Source: Ceratodon purpureus (lineage: Eukaryota > Streptophyta > Bryopsida > Pseudoditrichales > Ditrichaceae). Taken from it: a DNA stretch of 64,000 bases. The DNA lies in assembly GCA_014871385.1 (NCBI GenBank), contig CM026429.1, positions 10,259,640-10,323,639 on the forward strand, read 5' to 3'. A program made the translations under genes and the position numbers. A model generated the notes under the pieces. It was not told the origin of the DNA. It saw nothing but the letters and a program-made list of their open reading frames with translations, and did no database searches. Within the stretch, counting starts at the first letter, position 1; each line of letters begins with the position of its first letter. Shown in pieces: positions 23,901 to 34,557 of this stretch.

Positions 23901-24169
23901 GCTTCTTGAAGATACTTGTCAAAAATCTGTTGTTCCTCATTCTCAAAAACTACCCTCAAGATTCTTTCCTCTCCTTTCTTTGGCGACGCAGCCACTCTCT
24001 CGGACTTATCCTCGACAGATAACGCTAAAACCTTGTCAGTGACATGAGCTAATCTTGATCTCTCAACAGCCTGATTCACTACCGGCGCAAGCCGTGATGC
24101 TGGGATCGGCTCAGCTCTCTTTGCAGACAGCATTCGCTCCTCCCCCTGACAGCTTCCCTCGCGCGCCAT
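20922..24169 (-). pseudogene. LINE-B ORF1: gag-like nucleic-acid-binding protein
   Basis: Starts at ATG 24169 (MAREGSCQGEERMLSAKRAE). The N-terminal half is the DUF4283-type region found in plant LINE ORF1 proteins (EVEDWAKSNLHDSLISIALV, WAQFLGIPDFIRNEECL). A CCHC zinc knuckle follows (CSICKVYGHTASHC), then a long basic and charged region with repeated RQEKEGDG units. A stop at 22000-21998 and a 739-bp MITE (21238-21976) interrupt it. Beyond the insertion the frame resumes and ends at TGA 20924-20922, overlapping the ORF2 ATG as ATGA. By family it coats the LINE RNA. Confidence 0.85.
21238..21976. mobile_element. MITE-like element copy 2, 739 bp, TSD GTGG
   Basis: Same family as the copy at 17751-18488: ends AGGTGTAAGCACGGTAAAGT and the complement of CACTTTACCATGCTTGTGCC, with shared inner sequence (TTTTGAGCATTTTGGTGTAG). 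GTGG is duplicated (21234-21237 and 21977-21980). Removing it with one GTGG restores the ORF1 frame. The two copies share the ends and about 170 bp next to the left end but diverge in the middle. Confidence 0.82.
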
Positions 24170-24370
24170 ACTAATGAACCTCTAAAAAAGAAAACCTTGA
24201 ATCAAGAAAATTAACTCAAATCTCTCCTAAGACACTCTTTCGGAAAGCTCAATCCCTGACGAAGAAGAAAGACTCAAAACCGCGCTAGAAAACTAAGGCG
24301 AGATGCAAAAAGAAACGAGCAAAAGCTCGAGCGGAGCTCCGCCTCGCTCCTCCGCCATCGCCAACGCCCC

Positions 24371-24401
24371 AGTACCTGAAACTAGTACCTGAAACTGGCG
24401 C
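24371..24401 (-). repeat. LINE-B 5' junction: target duplication plus 13-bp partial repeat
   Basis: The full 18-bp duplication is 24384-24401. Next to the LINE start is an additional AGTACCTGAAACT (24371-24383), a second partial copy of the target. Such extra target bases are typical of 5' junction formation during target-primed reverse transcription. Confidence 0.8.
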
Positions 24402-24803
24402 CTTAGACCAACTCGGCCATATCGACCCTATTCACACTGCGATCTCAGAAACTACTCACACAGGCACCTGCCACCTGGAGGCAATGGGCGCTGATCCCGT
24501 CACCAGAAATACCCACCGGGTTTCAAAGTCGATCCCGTCACCACTCCTGTGGGAGGCGGGTGCTCTGAATCTCACAGCACTAGATGTCCAAATGAAGGAT
24601 TTTAAATGATATAACTGCTTCAATCTAATCACAAGCCCTAGCATCTGGAGGATTTTCAATGCTTGAAAACAGGTTGCTAAGAGAGACCCGGACATGGAAT
24701 GCACTGTGCCACCTCAGTCAAAGTGCCAGATTCCAAAAACAAGTTTGCTTGGTGCACCTCATACTAAGTTAAACCATGGTCACCAAGCTAAGATGCATTG
24801 TAA

Positions 24804-26705
24804 TCCCTGATAGTGGCAGAGGTGCAATTTTTGAATTAATTAATTAATGGTGGTGCCTTTCGTGCCACGTGGATCCCTTGAGGGGGTGCCAAGTGGCCTT
24901 TATAACTTCATCAATCTCTCTCTCCAAAGTGGAAGGGTTTGTCTTTGGTTTGTCTTAGATGGCATCCATCTTTTATCGATGGTCACTCAATTCAGTTTCA
25001 AAAATATTTCTCTGCTACTACTTCTATCACAATCTCTGCAAACTGCAACACCCCCTTTCTCATGCAATTTACACCATCAACTCCTCTTAATGCTCAAATC
25101 TGTGGTTGCGGCCACATGGCAGTGCTCAGAATTCTAAATTTAAACAATCTGCCAATCTTGAGAATTGGGTTAAAGGGATTCAGGAAGCATGGGTTAACGA
25201 GATTCAGGAAGCATGTACAGATTAGGAATTTAGCTTGCTGAAGAATTTGTGAGGGCATTACGTAATCACAAATATTGATAGAGTACCTAGGTTCCGTCCC
25301 TCAGTGTAGTCATTGTAGTGCCAACGTAGAAGTCTTTCAATAATTACTTCGTCCTGTATGCGTAATGACATCAACACCTGCCAATCAAGTAATTTATGAA
25401 GGTGGTTTTCTTACAGATACAGCAATGTTGACACAACACACGAACACAAAGCTTAATCGACCTCTCCCCAGCAATAAGCACACTTATGTTAATGGAGAAG
25501 TAAGGAGAGACGAAAGTGCGCATTTGTTTGCATGTCAGAAATAGGACATCCTATCGTCATCAAAAACTGAAACTCCACATTCAACAAACAACAATCGGTA
25601 CCCCTCATAAACCGACGAAATCCTACAGTTGAAATCGCACTCAAAACAAACCATCTGCGAGCCCCATCTTGATGGCACCCGTTTCTTCACAAATCCGAGC
25701 GCCAAAAACTCTTGCGCTACTCTCAAACCGAAACACTAAATGCTCCCACGGAGACAAAAACCCATGCTGTGTGTTTGCGATTCTCACTGCACGAAACTAA
25801 TCATGAATTCGATTCCATTAGAGGGAATTACTCACCACGAAGCTCCAAGCACACACACGCCAATTGAGATGGCAATTCCAATGGCGGAGTAGATGTAGGG
25901 CGACATGCAGAGCAATGCATGAGTCCACGCATACCACCACGCCACGGACCCCATCGCGGTTTACTCCATCAATCCCCCAAACCAGCACCGCTACCCGCAC
26001 TACGCCCACTCTCCAGTAGTGATATTTACACACAACGCACTGCCGGATCCCTTGCGCTCCAGATCGCAGTCTCCAATTCCGAAGCCCTGCCCTGCCCTAC
26101 AGACACACACGCTCTGCATCTGCTTCGAAACGCAAACGCATCCTTGTGGCCGCGCCTACCTTACCCTCCAAAACCCGTTCTGAGCTCCGAAACCACTACC
26201 AGCACTCTCCTCAACTGTCCACGAAGCGCCATCACGCCAATCACGCTCACATTCCGCAATAGAGCGTCAGTCCTTCCAGTACTGAAACCCTAACCCCACG
26301 CCACCCGAGCTCCCAGCACACACAACGGCAATCCGAATGGTGAAGATCAGCGCCTAGAGGAGGGAAACGGCACCCCGATGGAGACCACAGCGTGGGACGG
26401 AGCGCGCAGCAGAGCGAGGTGCCGCCATAGCCGGCTGCGAGCTTGAGCACACTCACAATGGCGGACGACGAGTTCTCCGCGCAAACACCCTCAACCCCAA
26501 CATAATCTGTTCAAATTGTATATTTAAAAGTTTCAAATATATCGATGTGGTTTTAGGTTTTATGGTGGTTTTGGGTTTTATTGGTGGTTTTGGATATGAC
26601 GATGCATGGTACCCGAAATCGCCCTTGAGCCGCCACGTTAGACCCCTGCGCTGGACCATTAACTAATTAATGCCAATCGGGGTGGTTGGCAATTTTGGTG
26701 ATATA
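24804..26705. mobile_element. 1.9-kb insertion carrying a captured gene fragment
   Basis: Interrupts the right arm; the flanks join as the left arm once it is removed. GTAA occurs at both junctions (24800-24803 and 26706-26709), compatible with a 4-bp target duplication. Near the ends are inverted AT-rich stretches (ATTAATTAATTAATGGT at 24835-24851 and ACCATTAACTAATTAAT at 26655-26671). The true termini (TCCCTGATAG and GGTGATATA) are not inverted repeats, so its class is unclear. It carries V-ATPase exon 1 on the minus strand. Confidence 0.65.
25836..25954 (-). pseudogene. captured exon 1 of V-type H+-ATPase proteolipid subunit c''
   Basis: ATG at 25954 opens 39 codons, then a GT donor at 25835 (CGTG|GTGAGT) splits a Trp codon. 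The sequence SAIGIAISIGVCVLGAS, preceded by SPYIY, matches the first transmembrane helix of plant VHA-c'', where the next residue is also Trp. I found no second exon (G-I-Y-I-T-G type) in the insertion, so this is a fragment: probably promoter, 5'UTR, exon 1 and part of intron 1. In a complete protein this helix belongs to the proton-conducting ring of the V0 sector in the endomembrane system. Confidence 0.75.
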
Positions 26706-27279
26706 GTAAAGCACCGTTTTCCAATGCGTGGACATGGTTATTACTGAGAAGAGTTCAAAGTTTACAGTATTCTGTTTTTTTCAATTGGTATTTTCCACTT
26801 GGTCATTTTATTTGGCTCAGAATTTCTGGTTTTCGCTTAAATAAATATAATTATTCTTCGACAAAGAAACTACCTTGCTATGGTACATGTGAGTAATAGA
26901 TCTATTTGTATCTTTCGAGATCTTGTTTCCATTACATTCAAATAAAGTATCTATGTTAGACGCACCGAAAGTCACCAAAGTCCCTAAAATCACCACACCT
27001 TAGTACGACCTCACCAACCTCCTAAATCTTTTAAAAGTAAATTGTCAGTCCTCAATCGGAGGACTGATTTTCTTATTGGTCACTTTGTTAGTGGATGAAC
27101 TCTCACAATCATAGTGTACGGTTTTGGGTTAAATGGTGAGCAAAGTTGAGGACCACTATTATTGCTCATAGAAGATTCTAAGTTAGAAATGGGTCACATA
27201 GTACTTTGCACTTTGAGATTTTCTATAAAATTGAGAATTGCAAATTTCATGATGCAATTTTTTGCATTCCTCACGAAAT

Positions 27280-27562
27280 GCCAAACAAAAACATTAGCCT
27301 AGAGGCCAAGAATGGACCTTCCATTCTCGGTGCACCCAATTCACCGAGCTCGGGTCATGTCAGAACATGCATTTTCTGATTATAATATTCGTACCATCAA
27401 ATTGTCTCGATGTCTAAGTGTATAGGAGTTGGGGCCAATTGCAACCGCTTAGCCAATTACAAAAGAGGATTTAAGCCTTCAAACTCACTGAATTGGCCCG
27501 ACCATCTTGGTGTAAATCGGCCCTAAGAGCTGGTCATGCTCCACAAGCTTTATCTTGTTTTA
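27280..27562. other. spacer between IR-1 and the TTAA element
   Basis: No gene seen. Confidence 0.5.
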
Positions 27563-27566
27563 TTAA

Positions 27567-28427
27567 CCCCTAAAGTTCTAAGGGTATTTTTCATCAAAAC
27601 TGCCTCAAAACAGCCCCTCTTCAAAGCAAGGTGGATTTTGCAAACTTGGGCTTTTTTTTTGTACATCTAACCGTAAGATCTTATAGCTAACTTCTATCTC
27701 TTCATGTCCACCAAATCTCACACACTCATTCTTCACCAATTGCAAGATCGTAACGTTCAAAGTAAAAAAGAAGTTTTTTTTCCCTGCAAAAAAAGGGGAC
27801 AGCAGAGTTTTGAAGGCCAAAAAAACCATTGTTTTGCATTATGAATTTTGGGGGTTTTGATGCACGTCGAAGAATACTGAGGTAGCTAATTGTTCTAAGA
27901 AAATTATATTCAAAAAAGTTGTGGAAAGTTGCCAAAAAAATCATTTTCCGCTAGGGGGTATACTGAAATTCACAAACAAAGGCCGTTTTTGGACAATATA
28001 AATAGCATATGAAAAAAATTTGGATTAAAAATCCGAACGGTGGGAACATGCTCTACTACCTTCTCTATACATAGATTTTTTTTTTAAAAAAAAATATCAA
28101 AATCTCAATTTTTGGTGGAATTTCAAAGTTTCGTCTTTGGGCAGATTTTGGCAGATTTTGGGCAGTTTTGGGCAGTTTTGGGCAGAATTTGCTGCATTCA
28201 CAGTGGCTTAGAAAAATTCAGCACCTGCCCAACGAGCAGCGTTTGACAATTAAACCTTCATAACTTTTGATCCCGATGTTGGAATTGAAAAATAAAAATA
28301 CCAACACGAAGATCTCCGAACGGCCCACCTTCAATAAAAATTTCAGAAAATCCTGATATAAATTGCATTCATAGGTACATGCCCAAATTCAAAAAAAGCC
28401 CAAATGTGGCAGATTGTCCTTTAGGGG
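27567..28427. mobile_element. non-autonomous TTAA-type (piggyBac-like) element, 861 bp
   Basis: Ends are CCCCTAAAG and CTTTAGGGG, each bordered by TTAA (27563-27566 and 28428-28431). TTAA targets and CCC-starting ends are typical of piggyBac; Kolobok also uses TTAA. The interior is AT-rich and non-coding. A short tandem array of TTTTGGGCAG-like units lies at 28138-28192. A related left end is at 63240. Confidence 0.6.
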
Positions 28428-28431
28428 TTAA

Positions 28432-29400
28432 TGAACCTTTTAATAATCATTGGCATACACGAATGTTGGTCCAAAAATAAGTTGAATTTCAACCAGTTAT
28501 AAATTTTGCGTAACAATGCATATTTTGCTGAATGTTTTTTTTGACATATTCTTCATCAGTTTCTACACCTTCCTTATATATTTAGATTTTAAAGATTTTT
28601 TTCAATTTTCTATAAATATTTAGATATTCGGATCATAGGTCTTGACCTTTGGACTTCTCCTTTGAGCCTTCACACTATAATTGGCCAAAGGCTTAAAGTG
28701 ATTTATTTTAATATACTTTTTTAGACCAAAGCCTTCTCCTCTTAACATAATTGTGCCAGGAAAATGATGCTTCTCCTCTCGACTTTGGCCGAGTCTAAAC
28801 TGGCCTTTAGTAGTTCAATTGTTGCTTTCCATTGGCCTTTACTAACCCGAGTGGTATTTTATTTACTCTTGCAAATGACCTAAATTTGATTTGTGTATTA
28901 ATTTATTTTTTTAAATGATTCAAAACGAACCCCTTCCTCAAAGAAAAACTTAACTAAAACTGTTCACCTAGAAACTCACCCCTGGTTTTGTAATATCTCA
29001 TATGCATGGACGTCACCTCTAATTAAATTTAGCACACAACTTTGCATCCTTCTAAATGCAAGTTGGTACCTGCCCATTTCATTATTAGGCTCTCCCAAAG
29101 TGAGCTTCATAGGTCCACTTGAGGTAAAGGAATCTGCGGCTAGTCAAGGTGGGGCACCCCTGATGATTGCAGCAGCCACTTGGCCCAAGCAAGAGAACTG
29201 CGCGTATGAAATAGTGCACCAAACAGAGTTCCACCCCAGGGAAAGCCTGAACGAAACCAGGAGACCAGGAAACCAAGTGATCTATCGGATGGGCAACCAA
29301 GTGAGATTCCAAAGCGTACAATATCAAATAGTTTAATCATATTTCACTCTGACCTGGACAAGCTATGAGAAGCTTGAGAAGCCGAGAACCTCGTCATCTC
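28432..29400. other. non-coding DNA
   Basis: No coding or structural feature I can support. Its right end is the upstream region of the small gene below. Confidence 0.45.
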
Positions 29401-29405
29401 TTGTC

Positions 29406-29413
29406 TATAAATA
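29406..29413 (+). promoter_or_regulatory. TATA box of the 99-residue gene
   Basis: TATAAATA, about 30 bp upstream of a likely start of transcription near 29440. It precedes a 5'UTR with a possible intron starting GTAGGTACC at 29751 and ending at an AG near 30354-30388. Confidence 0.5.
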
Positions 29414-30429
29414 CAACACGGCCAACAAGACGTCAGCAGCGTCATCACACACGGTCAGGAGATGAGAATCGTTGATATTCGTTGCCCTGGTTGCAGAGTT
29501 ATACCATATGATTGTGGGAGGGTATTATGTTATAACAGAGCCGATGAACTTTTGTCAATACCACATTCTCCTTCATGACAGGCTCCACATTCCTTTTTCC
29601 TCTAGTTTGATGAGCTTCTAGTGCACACACTCTCGGCGACAATCCGAGGAACTTCGTAGTTGGAGTTCCGTCACTGATCATATTCCATCGATTCACTCAT
29701 CTACCTTCTTCGCAAACACGTACTGACTACTGTAACTTGCACCTTCAGGTAGGTACCATTACTGTCTAGTTCACATTCTTTTTGGCTAACCTGCGGTGTG
29801 ATTGTCAATGTTGGATTGGGTTATAGATTCCTTTTGATATGTGTAGTTTCACCTTTGATTTGATGCTTGTTTATCAGTTTCATGTGAGTTTCCGTTTGAC
29901 CAATTGACACATGAGTGTTAATGATGCTTCAGTATTGACGTTTCAGGTTGAAGTAGAGATTTATTCTGTGGTTATTTTGTGGTTTAAATCTGTAGCCATA
30001 ACAGGCTGTGGGGGAGGATTGCAAATCTGTTTAAAGGGTAGATGAATGTGAGTGTGCTGCAGTTGAGCTATTGGTGATGGCATGATTCTGTGTGGTTTTC
30101 AAGCTAGTGAATGTTGCCGCGAGCGAATTGTTTCGGTAGATCAAAGTAGTGTCAATAGTAACATGATGATTCCCTAGTTGTAGCGCACGTTTTGGTAGGA
30201 AAACAGATACCAGTGACACCGCGCGCAGGTTGGACAATTCTTCGATGGTCTTAGGATTTTTCTCTTTGACAATATTTTTTTGTACATATGATGAATCTTA
30301 ATATGTCAAGTAACAATTGTCTCTTCATTTTTTAAGCATGAATGTACTGACAGTGAGTTGGCGTGTGAAACAGGGAGCCAGAGCCGCAGATTAAACTGTC
30401 CTTCAAGCAATCGGCGTTCGTTCGCAACC

Positions 30430-30729
30430 ATGGCACACCCAAACCGGTGGATGAAGCTCTTCATCGTGGCCGGCGCGGCCAACCGTTTCAGACTGAATCG
30501 GGAAGAGGCCCAAGAGGCCCAACGCCTGGCTATGATGGCCGCATTGGCAATCCGCCCTCGAGAAGCGCGAACTCGAGTCTGGGAGGCTCAGATTCCAGCC
30601 GACGTTGATGCACCGATGCATCAAGTGAACGACGCATTGGCACAAATGCGCCCAAGGGATGCTCTCACTCGAGGTCAGCGGGAACGAGATATCTGGCCGG
30701 CCCTCTTTGGGCCCAATCCGTTCGATTGA
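30430..30729 (+). CDS. small Arg/Ala-rich protein of unknown function, 99 residues
   Basis: Starts at ATG 30430 in a good context (ACCATGG) and reads MAHPNRWMKLFIVAGAANRF. It is rich in Ala and Arg, with helical segments such as EEAQEAQRLAMMAALAI, and ends FGPNPFD. GC content is well above the flanks. An upstream TATA box, a plausible 5'UTR intron and an AATAAA signal at 30913-30918 support a real transcription unit. An in-frame 24-residue extension upstream to 30358 is open but would start outside the best context. No family is recognised. Confidence 0.5.
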   Translation: MAHPNRWMKLFIVAGAANRFRLNREEAQEAQRLAMMAALAIRPREARTRVWEAQIPADVDAPMHQVNDALAQMRPRDALTRGQRERDIWPALFGPNPFD

Positions 30730-30912
30730 ATGTTGCAATGCAGGGCCTATGGTGGGGCAGCTGGGGCCCTGCATCGTTGTTGCGAGTGGAGGCAGAGATT
30801 ACTCATACAGGTCGCGTCATTCTGTGTCTCCGTGGGATTAGTGGTTCGGATTGTCGCCGGAGGATGCACGTCGTCGTTTTGTAATATCGCTTTGTGGCCA
30901 CCATATCGTGGT

Positions 30913-30918
30913 AATAAA
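30913..30918 (+). terminator. poly(A) signal of the 99-residue gene
   Basis: AATAAA about 185 bases after the stop codon at 30729. Confidence 0.4.
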
Positions 30919-31599
30919 GACATTGTATTTCCCACCAATTTGTTTCGCGTTGAGCACTTCAATCAGCTCTGTCTGGTACTTCACTGCACATTCTCTTCGG
31001 TCCGTGCAAGACAATCAACAATAACTGCGCTTCAGAGGTCCAAATCACCGAGGATGCTGTTTAACCTAAGTTGTCCGAGGGAGCAGAGGCTTGGGGATAT
31101 GACGCTCTGAATTTGCAATTCTCTCAATCCGACGAGTAATTTTGTTTCTGCTACTGGAGTTAGAATGTGAAGATTCGTTCCTTTGCTGGAGTTCAGGTGT
31201 TATTAGACTAGGTTATTTGGATATGATTTGAACAGCTTATTATAGCAATGCTTGTGGCATCTCAGCCCGCGTATGTCGCTACGTTTATAATTCTTAATTC
31301 CTCATCCTTTGCCGCCTTTAGAGAGGAATAATCGTCGTAGACTCGTACACTACCTTGATGTATTGTCAGCTGAATACATCATGTAGATCATTCTCCCTTC
31401 CAGAGGATTCTCTGCATACACCGGCAACTAGGCAACTACGACCGCTGCAATTCAACAAATCCAGAGAATGCATGCACCTACACAACAGCTCACCAGCAAG
31501 GCAAATGAATTGCTCGTGTTTCCCATCGTGCAAGAAAATGAATGTCCCAACTCCCAAGTGCCAACACTGACAGGATGTGTCCAAAAATTCCTCCACCCT

Positions 31600-31815
31600 G
31601 GGCCCGAACCTGGGCCTGACCCTGAGCTTTAACCTGTGGTTCAATGTACATACGTAATTAATATGAAGCTTGTACCGCTCTTCAACTTGATCAAGTGGCA
31701 TTCCCTCCAGCTTTAGCACAACATCATAAGTTACCAAAGGACAACAGTACTGAACTTTGAAGTTAGGAAAAATGTCATCAGAGCCAATAAAAGTAGAGCT
31801 TTCCAGCCCACCTCA
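31600..31815 (-). pseudogene. possible relic of a carbohydrate sulfotransferase-like gene
   Basis: A minus-strand frame, bounded upstream by a stop, reads FPNFKVQYC then TYDVVLKLEGMPLD. This resembles the C-terminal W-x-P-Q-x-x-x-C ... YD-h-h-x-K-h-E pattern of Sulfotransfer_2 proteins as I remember it. The tryptophan is missing, and no upstream exon with a PAPS-binding motif was found. The frame continues without similarity to 31366. Weak call. Confidence 0.2.
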
Positions 31816-34479
31816 GGCAAAAGAATCTTTGGATAGTGTACCGTAATACGCAAAAAATGACTGCAGCATCGCACTGGTGTGAAGAACCAGACGAAGAAAT
31901 TAGGCATAGTGCTGGCCCACGAAGATAATGAATCGCTTGGGACCAAGTCTAACTTATCATTTGCAAAAATACCAGAGAAATGGAATCAATTATGAAAAGA
32001 AACATCAAAACAAAACAAAACAGATCTTTAAAAAAATAAAAGTTTGAACGAGCTGGCGTTATATTCCAGATTGCAAAGCATTTGGAAGTTTTGATATGGA
32101 GTTGATCAACCAAGTTGGGTACAGCCGGGATATTGATTCACGGAGGATGAGTCACATGCAACCTGTATTTATCATTGTATCATCATTAACTGACAATGGT
32201 CCACAAAGTCGTAGGATATAAAAGGATCAAACGTTCAGAACCAGGTCCATCGCAGATCGACTTGTCACTTCACCTCGTAAAGAAAAGGAAGCAGTAGAAA
32301 AAGAATAACAATTTTATGAAGATGGAATTTCAGTTTTTTGGGTTTCCCCTATTTTTATTTTTGATGTCTCAACTTGGTGTTTTAGAACTCTGATTAGATA
32401 ACAAGTCAAATCCTATATATTCCTTTTATTTTATCTCTCAAATCTTTTAATCAAGAAGACATTCAGAAGGAAATGTTGGAGCTCTTAGAAAGGCGTGGAG
32501 GCTAAAAATTGTTATTTTCAAAGATTCAATGATGAATATAGAGTTTAACTCCTCTAGGCCCATGCCTGAATCGCTTGTTTATATACCTTTGTTCACGAAA
32601 TGTGCAATTCTTCGTAGTGGAAGCACTTCCTCAAAACTTCACCGTTGATCTTGCATCTCAATTGTAGTGTACAATTGTAGTCCAAAAATGGGAAGGATTC
32701 ACCGTACAAATGCCTAGCATATAAGGTTTGGGGACCAAGTTTGAATGTGACTTAAGGGGCCTCTTTCAAGTCCCTTTGACCTTGATGGGTTAATAGCTTG
32801 TTACAAAATCACTGTATTTTTAGAGTTGGTTTGTATTTGACCATAACATTTCATAGATGGACATCATTGGATCATGTTTATAACAAAACATCTAGATGCT
32901 AAACCCTCAAACGTCATATTCACACATATATAGTCAGTCATTATCAAAAAAACAAAAAATAAATACATTTTTAATAATTAATTGAATTCAAAAATTACAT
33001 CCATGAAAAAAAATGTGCAAAATGATATTTAGTTCATTACTAGATTCCTAAGTAAAAACAATTTTAATACTACATAATCGTTGGATAAATTTTCAACTTC
33101 CATGTAATTAGTTTGCTTAGTATTGATTTTTTATATAAATAAATTACTCTAATGTAATCACCATAACAATACCTTTTTAAAAAATCAAGATTTTTTTTCC
33201 ATATCTAAAACATTATTCAAAATAGTGCGACGACGCAGTACAGGTTGCAGGAAATAATTGTTACTTGAAGTTGACTTATAAATTGAATTTTAATTTTAGC
33301 TTGTTATTAAAATTTAAATGATTTTGATTAATATTTGAAATATTTTAATTAAAAATGAGTTAGTTACATATTGATTGTCAATTAACAATGACCATTAAAA
33401 AAAATTTGATATTGCTTTATTAAAATCTCAAACTTTATAGATAACAAGGATAATCATTGATCCAAAAAATCATACTAATAATAGAAAAGTATGAGTTATA
33501 TTTAATAATTATAAAATATTAAATGTAAATAAAAAATAAAAAATATTAACCCTTAATTATCCTTAAAATCCAAAATGGGTTATTGCAATTTTGGACATCC
33601 TAGAAGGGGAGGTTAAAAGTAATATTATTTTTAAATATATTTACTGGATACTCCCTTTACGGTAAGGTCTATGTAGTAAAAAGTTTTAAGCCAAATTCCA
33701 ATTTTAGAGCCTCCATCTAGAAATTTTAGGTTTCAAGTCCAAAACGGGCAATCTTAAATTAGATATTTTAAAAAATTACTCAAATTCCACAGTGACCCAA
33801 GTCAAAAAGTTTACCAATTTTACAGGGGCAGCCTCCAAGACTTACTAAGACAAGCTTCAAAGTTTTGGGTAATTTTTGAGTTTTTCTTTAAAAATTTGTC
33901 AAAATTCGAGATTTTTGAATTTTTTTTAACTTGATTTTTCTGAAAATTACAAATTTATTAAGGTACCTACTTACCATTCACTTCTTTCTTAGCTCACAAA
34001 TTGATTTTGAAATGCATGTTTTACTATTTTGTCAATTTTATACCTTCTTATAGAAAATAATTTGCATGAAGGTCTAAAAAGCGTTTTGAGTCCCTAATAT
34101 TTTGCATGAGCACACCTAATCTAGTTAGCTACATGGAAAAAAAAATATGACCAAAATGTTTGAGGTAAGAATCTTCAAGTCTCCCTTTGCACCGTGGAAG
34201 GAATGCCTTCGAGCAATGCCCAAAAAAACTTTTGCACAAACTTTGAATGTTATGATTTTGAAAAGGATAATCATCCAACGGTTAATTTTTGGAACTAGAA
34301 CTACAAATAGGCTTAGATTCAAGATCTTACTATTGAAAATCTTTAAAAAGTTCTAAAAATTTGTTTATACCCTTAGAAGTGCATAGAGGTAAAAAATTGC
34401 AATTTTCAGGTTTCAAGCTTCAAAAAACACAAAGAAAGTTAGGGGGTTAAAACATTGAAGTCAATTCTGGGGATTGAAT
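31816..34479. other. AT-rich non-coding DNA
   Basis: Long AT-rich stretch (very high A/T from about 32940 to 34100). No frame with recognisable motifs, no RNA gene and no inverted ends that I can see. Confidence 0.5.
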
Positions 34480-34557
34480 TCAAAATTCTCATGAAGATAT
34501 ATAATTTCTGCGGCATTCAAAATTCTCATGAAGATATATAATTTCTGCAGCATTCAA
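34480..34557. repeat. tandem duplication, about 40-bp unit
   Basis: CAAAATTCTCATGAAGATAT then ATAATTTCTGC occurs twice in direct succession with one substitution, followed by the start of a third unit. Confidence 0.8.

Larger units (their letters stand above)
15213..24370 (-). mobile_element. LINE-B: full-length L1-type LINE in tRNA-Leu
   Basis: Minus-strand LINE of about 9.16 kb, or about 7.7 kb without two MITE insertions. The 5'UTR begins GGGGCGTTGGCGATGGCGG at 24370. ORF1 and ORF2 follow, then a 3'UTR of about 280 bp ending TTGATGGGGTTTCA at 15213 without poly(A). Next to the 5' end is an extra 13-bp partial copy of the target (24371-24383). ORF1 has one stop and ORF2 three, plus the insertions, so it is not autonomous now. 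The 3'UTR strand shows an open frame on the other strand that is an artefact. Confidence 0.9.
15158..24426 (-). pseudogene. tRNA-Leu(CAG) gene split by LINE-B
   Basis: The 5' part is 24426-24384 and the 3' part 15212-15158 on the minus strand. Both contain the 18-bp target duplication (24401-24384 and 15212-15195). The two parts agree with the intact 80-nt gene of IR-2. The insertion point is the same base as in the left arm. Confidence 0.88.
7573..27279. mobile_element. IR-1: 19.7-kb inverted-repeat unit with a tRNA-Leu gene in each arm
   Basis: The sequence inward from 7573 (ATTTCGTGAGGAATGC) returns as reverse complement ending at 27279. Going inward, each arm contains an outer segment of about 0.9 kb, a tRNA-Leu(CAG) gene facing the centre, and an inner segment ending at 12949 (left) and 14525 (right). 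The inner arms appear identical over about 630 bp; the outer arms differ by scattered substitutions, a 38-bp duplication near 24507-24545 and a 1.9-kb insertion. Both tRNA genes are split by LINEs. IR-2 at 36.6-44.1 kb is a second unit of the family. No transposase gene is seen, and how these units arise or move is unknown. No clear target duplication flanks the outer ends. Confidence 0.75.
24384..27279 (-). repeat. IR-1 right outer arm, interrupted
   Basis: 24384-24803 and 26706-27279 together are the reverse complement of 8524-7573. The arm is broken by a 1.9-kb insertion at 24804-26705. It also has a 38-bp local duplication around 24507-24545 (GATCCCGTCACC repeated) not found in the left arm. 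Confidence 0.82.

Noticed and set aside
8507-24401. Single LINE insertion copied by inverted duplication, explaining the shared target site
   Set aside because: LINE-A is truncated exactly at the target duplication, LINE-B is full length with a different 5' junction, and the two LINEs differ far more than the arms.
24804-26705. Helitron as the carrier of the V-ATPase exon
   Set aside because: No CTRR end or 3' hairpin, and the GTAA at both junctions suggests a target duplication, which Helitrons do not make.
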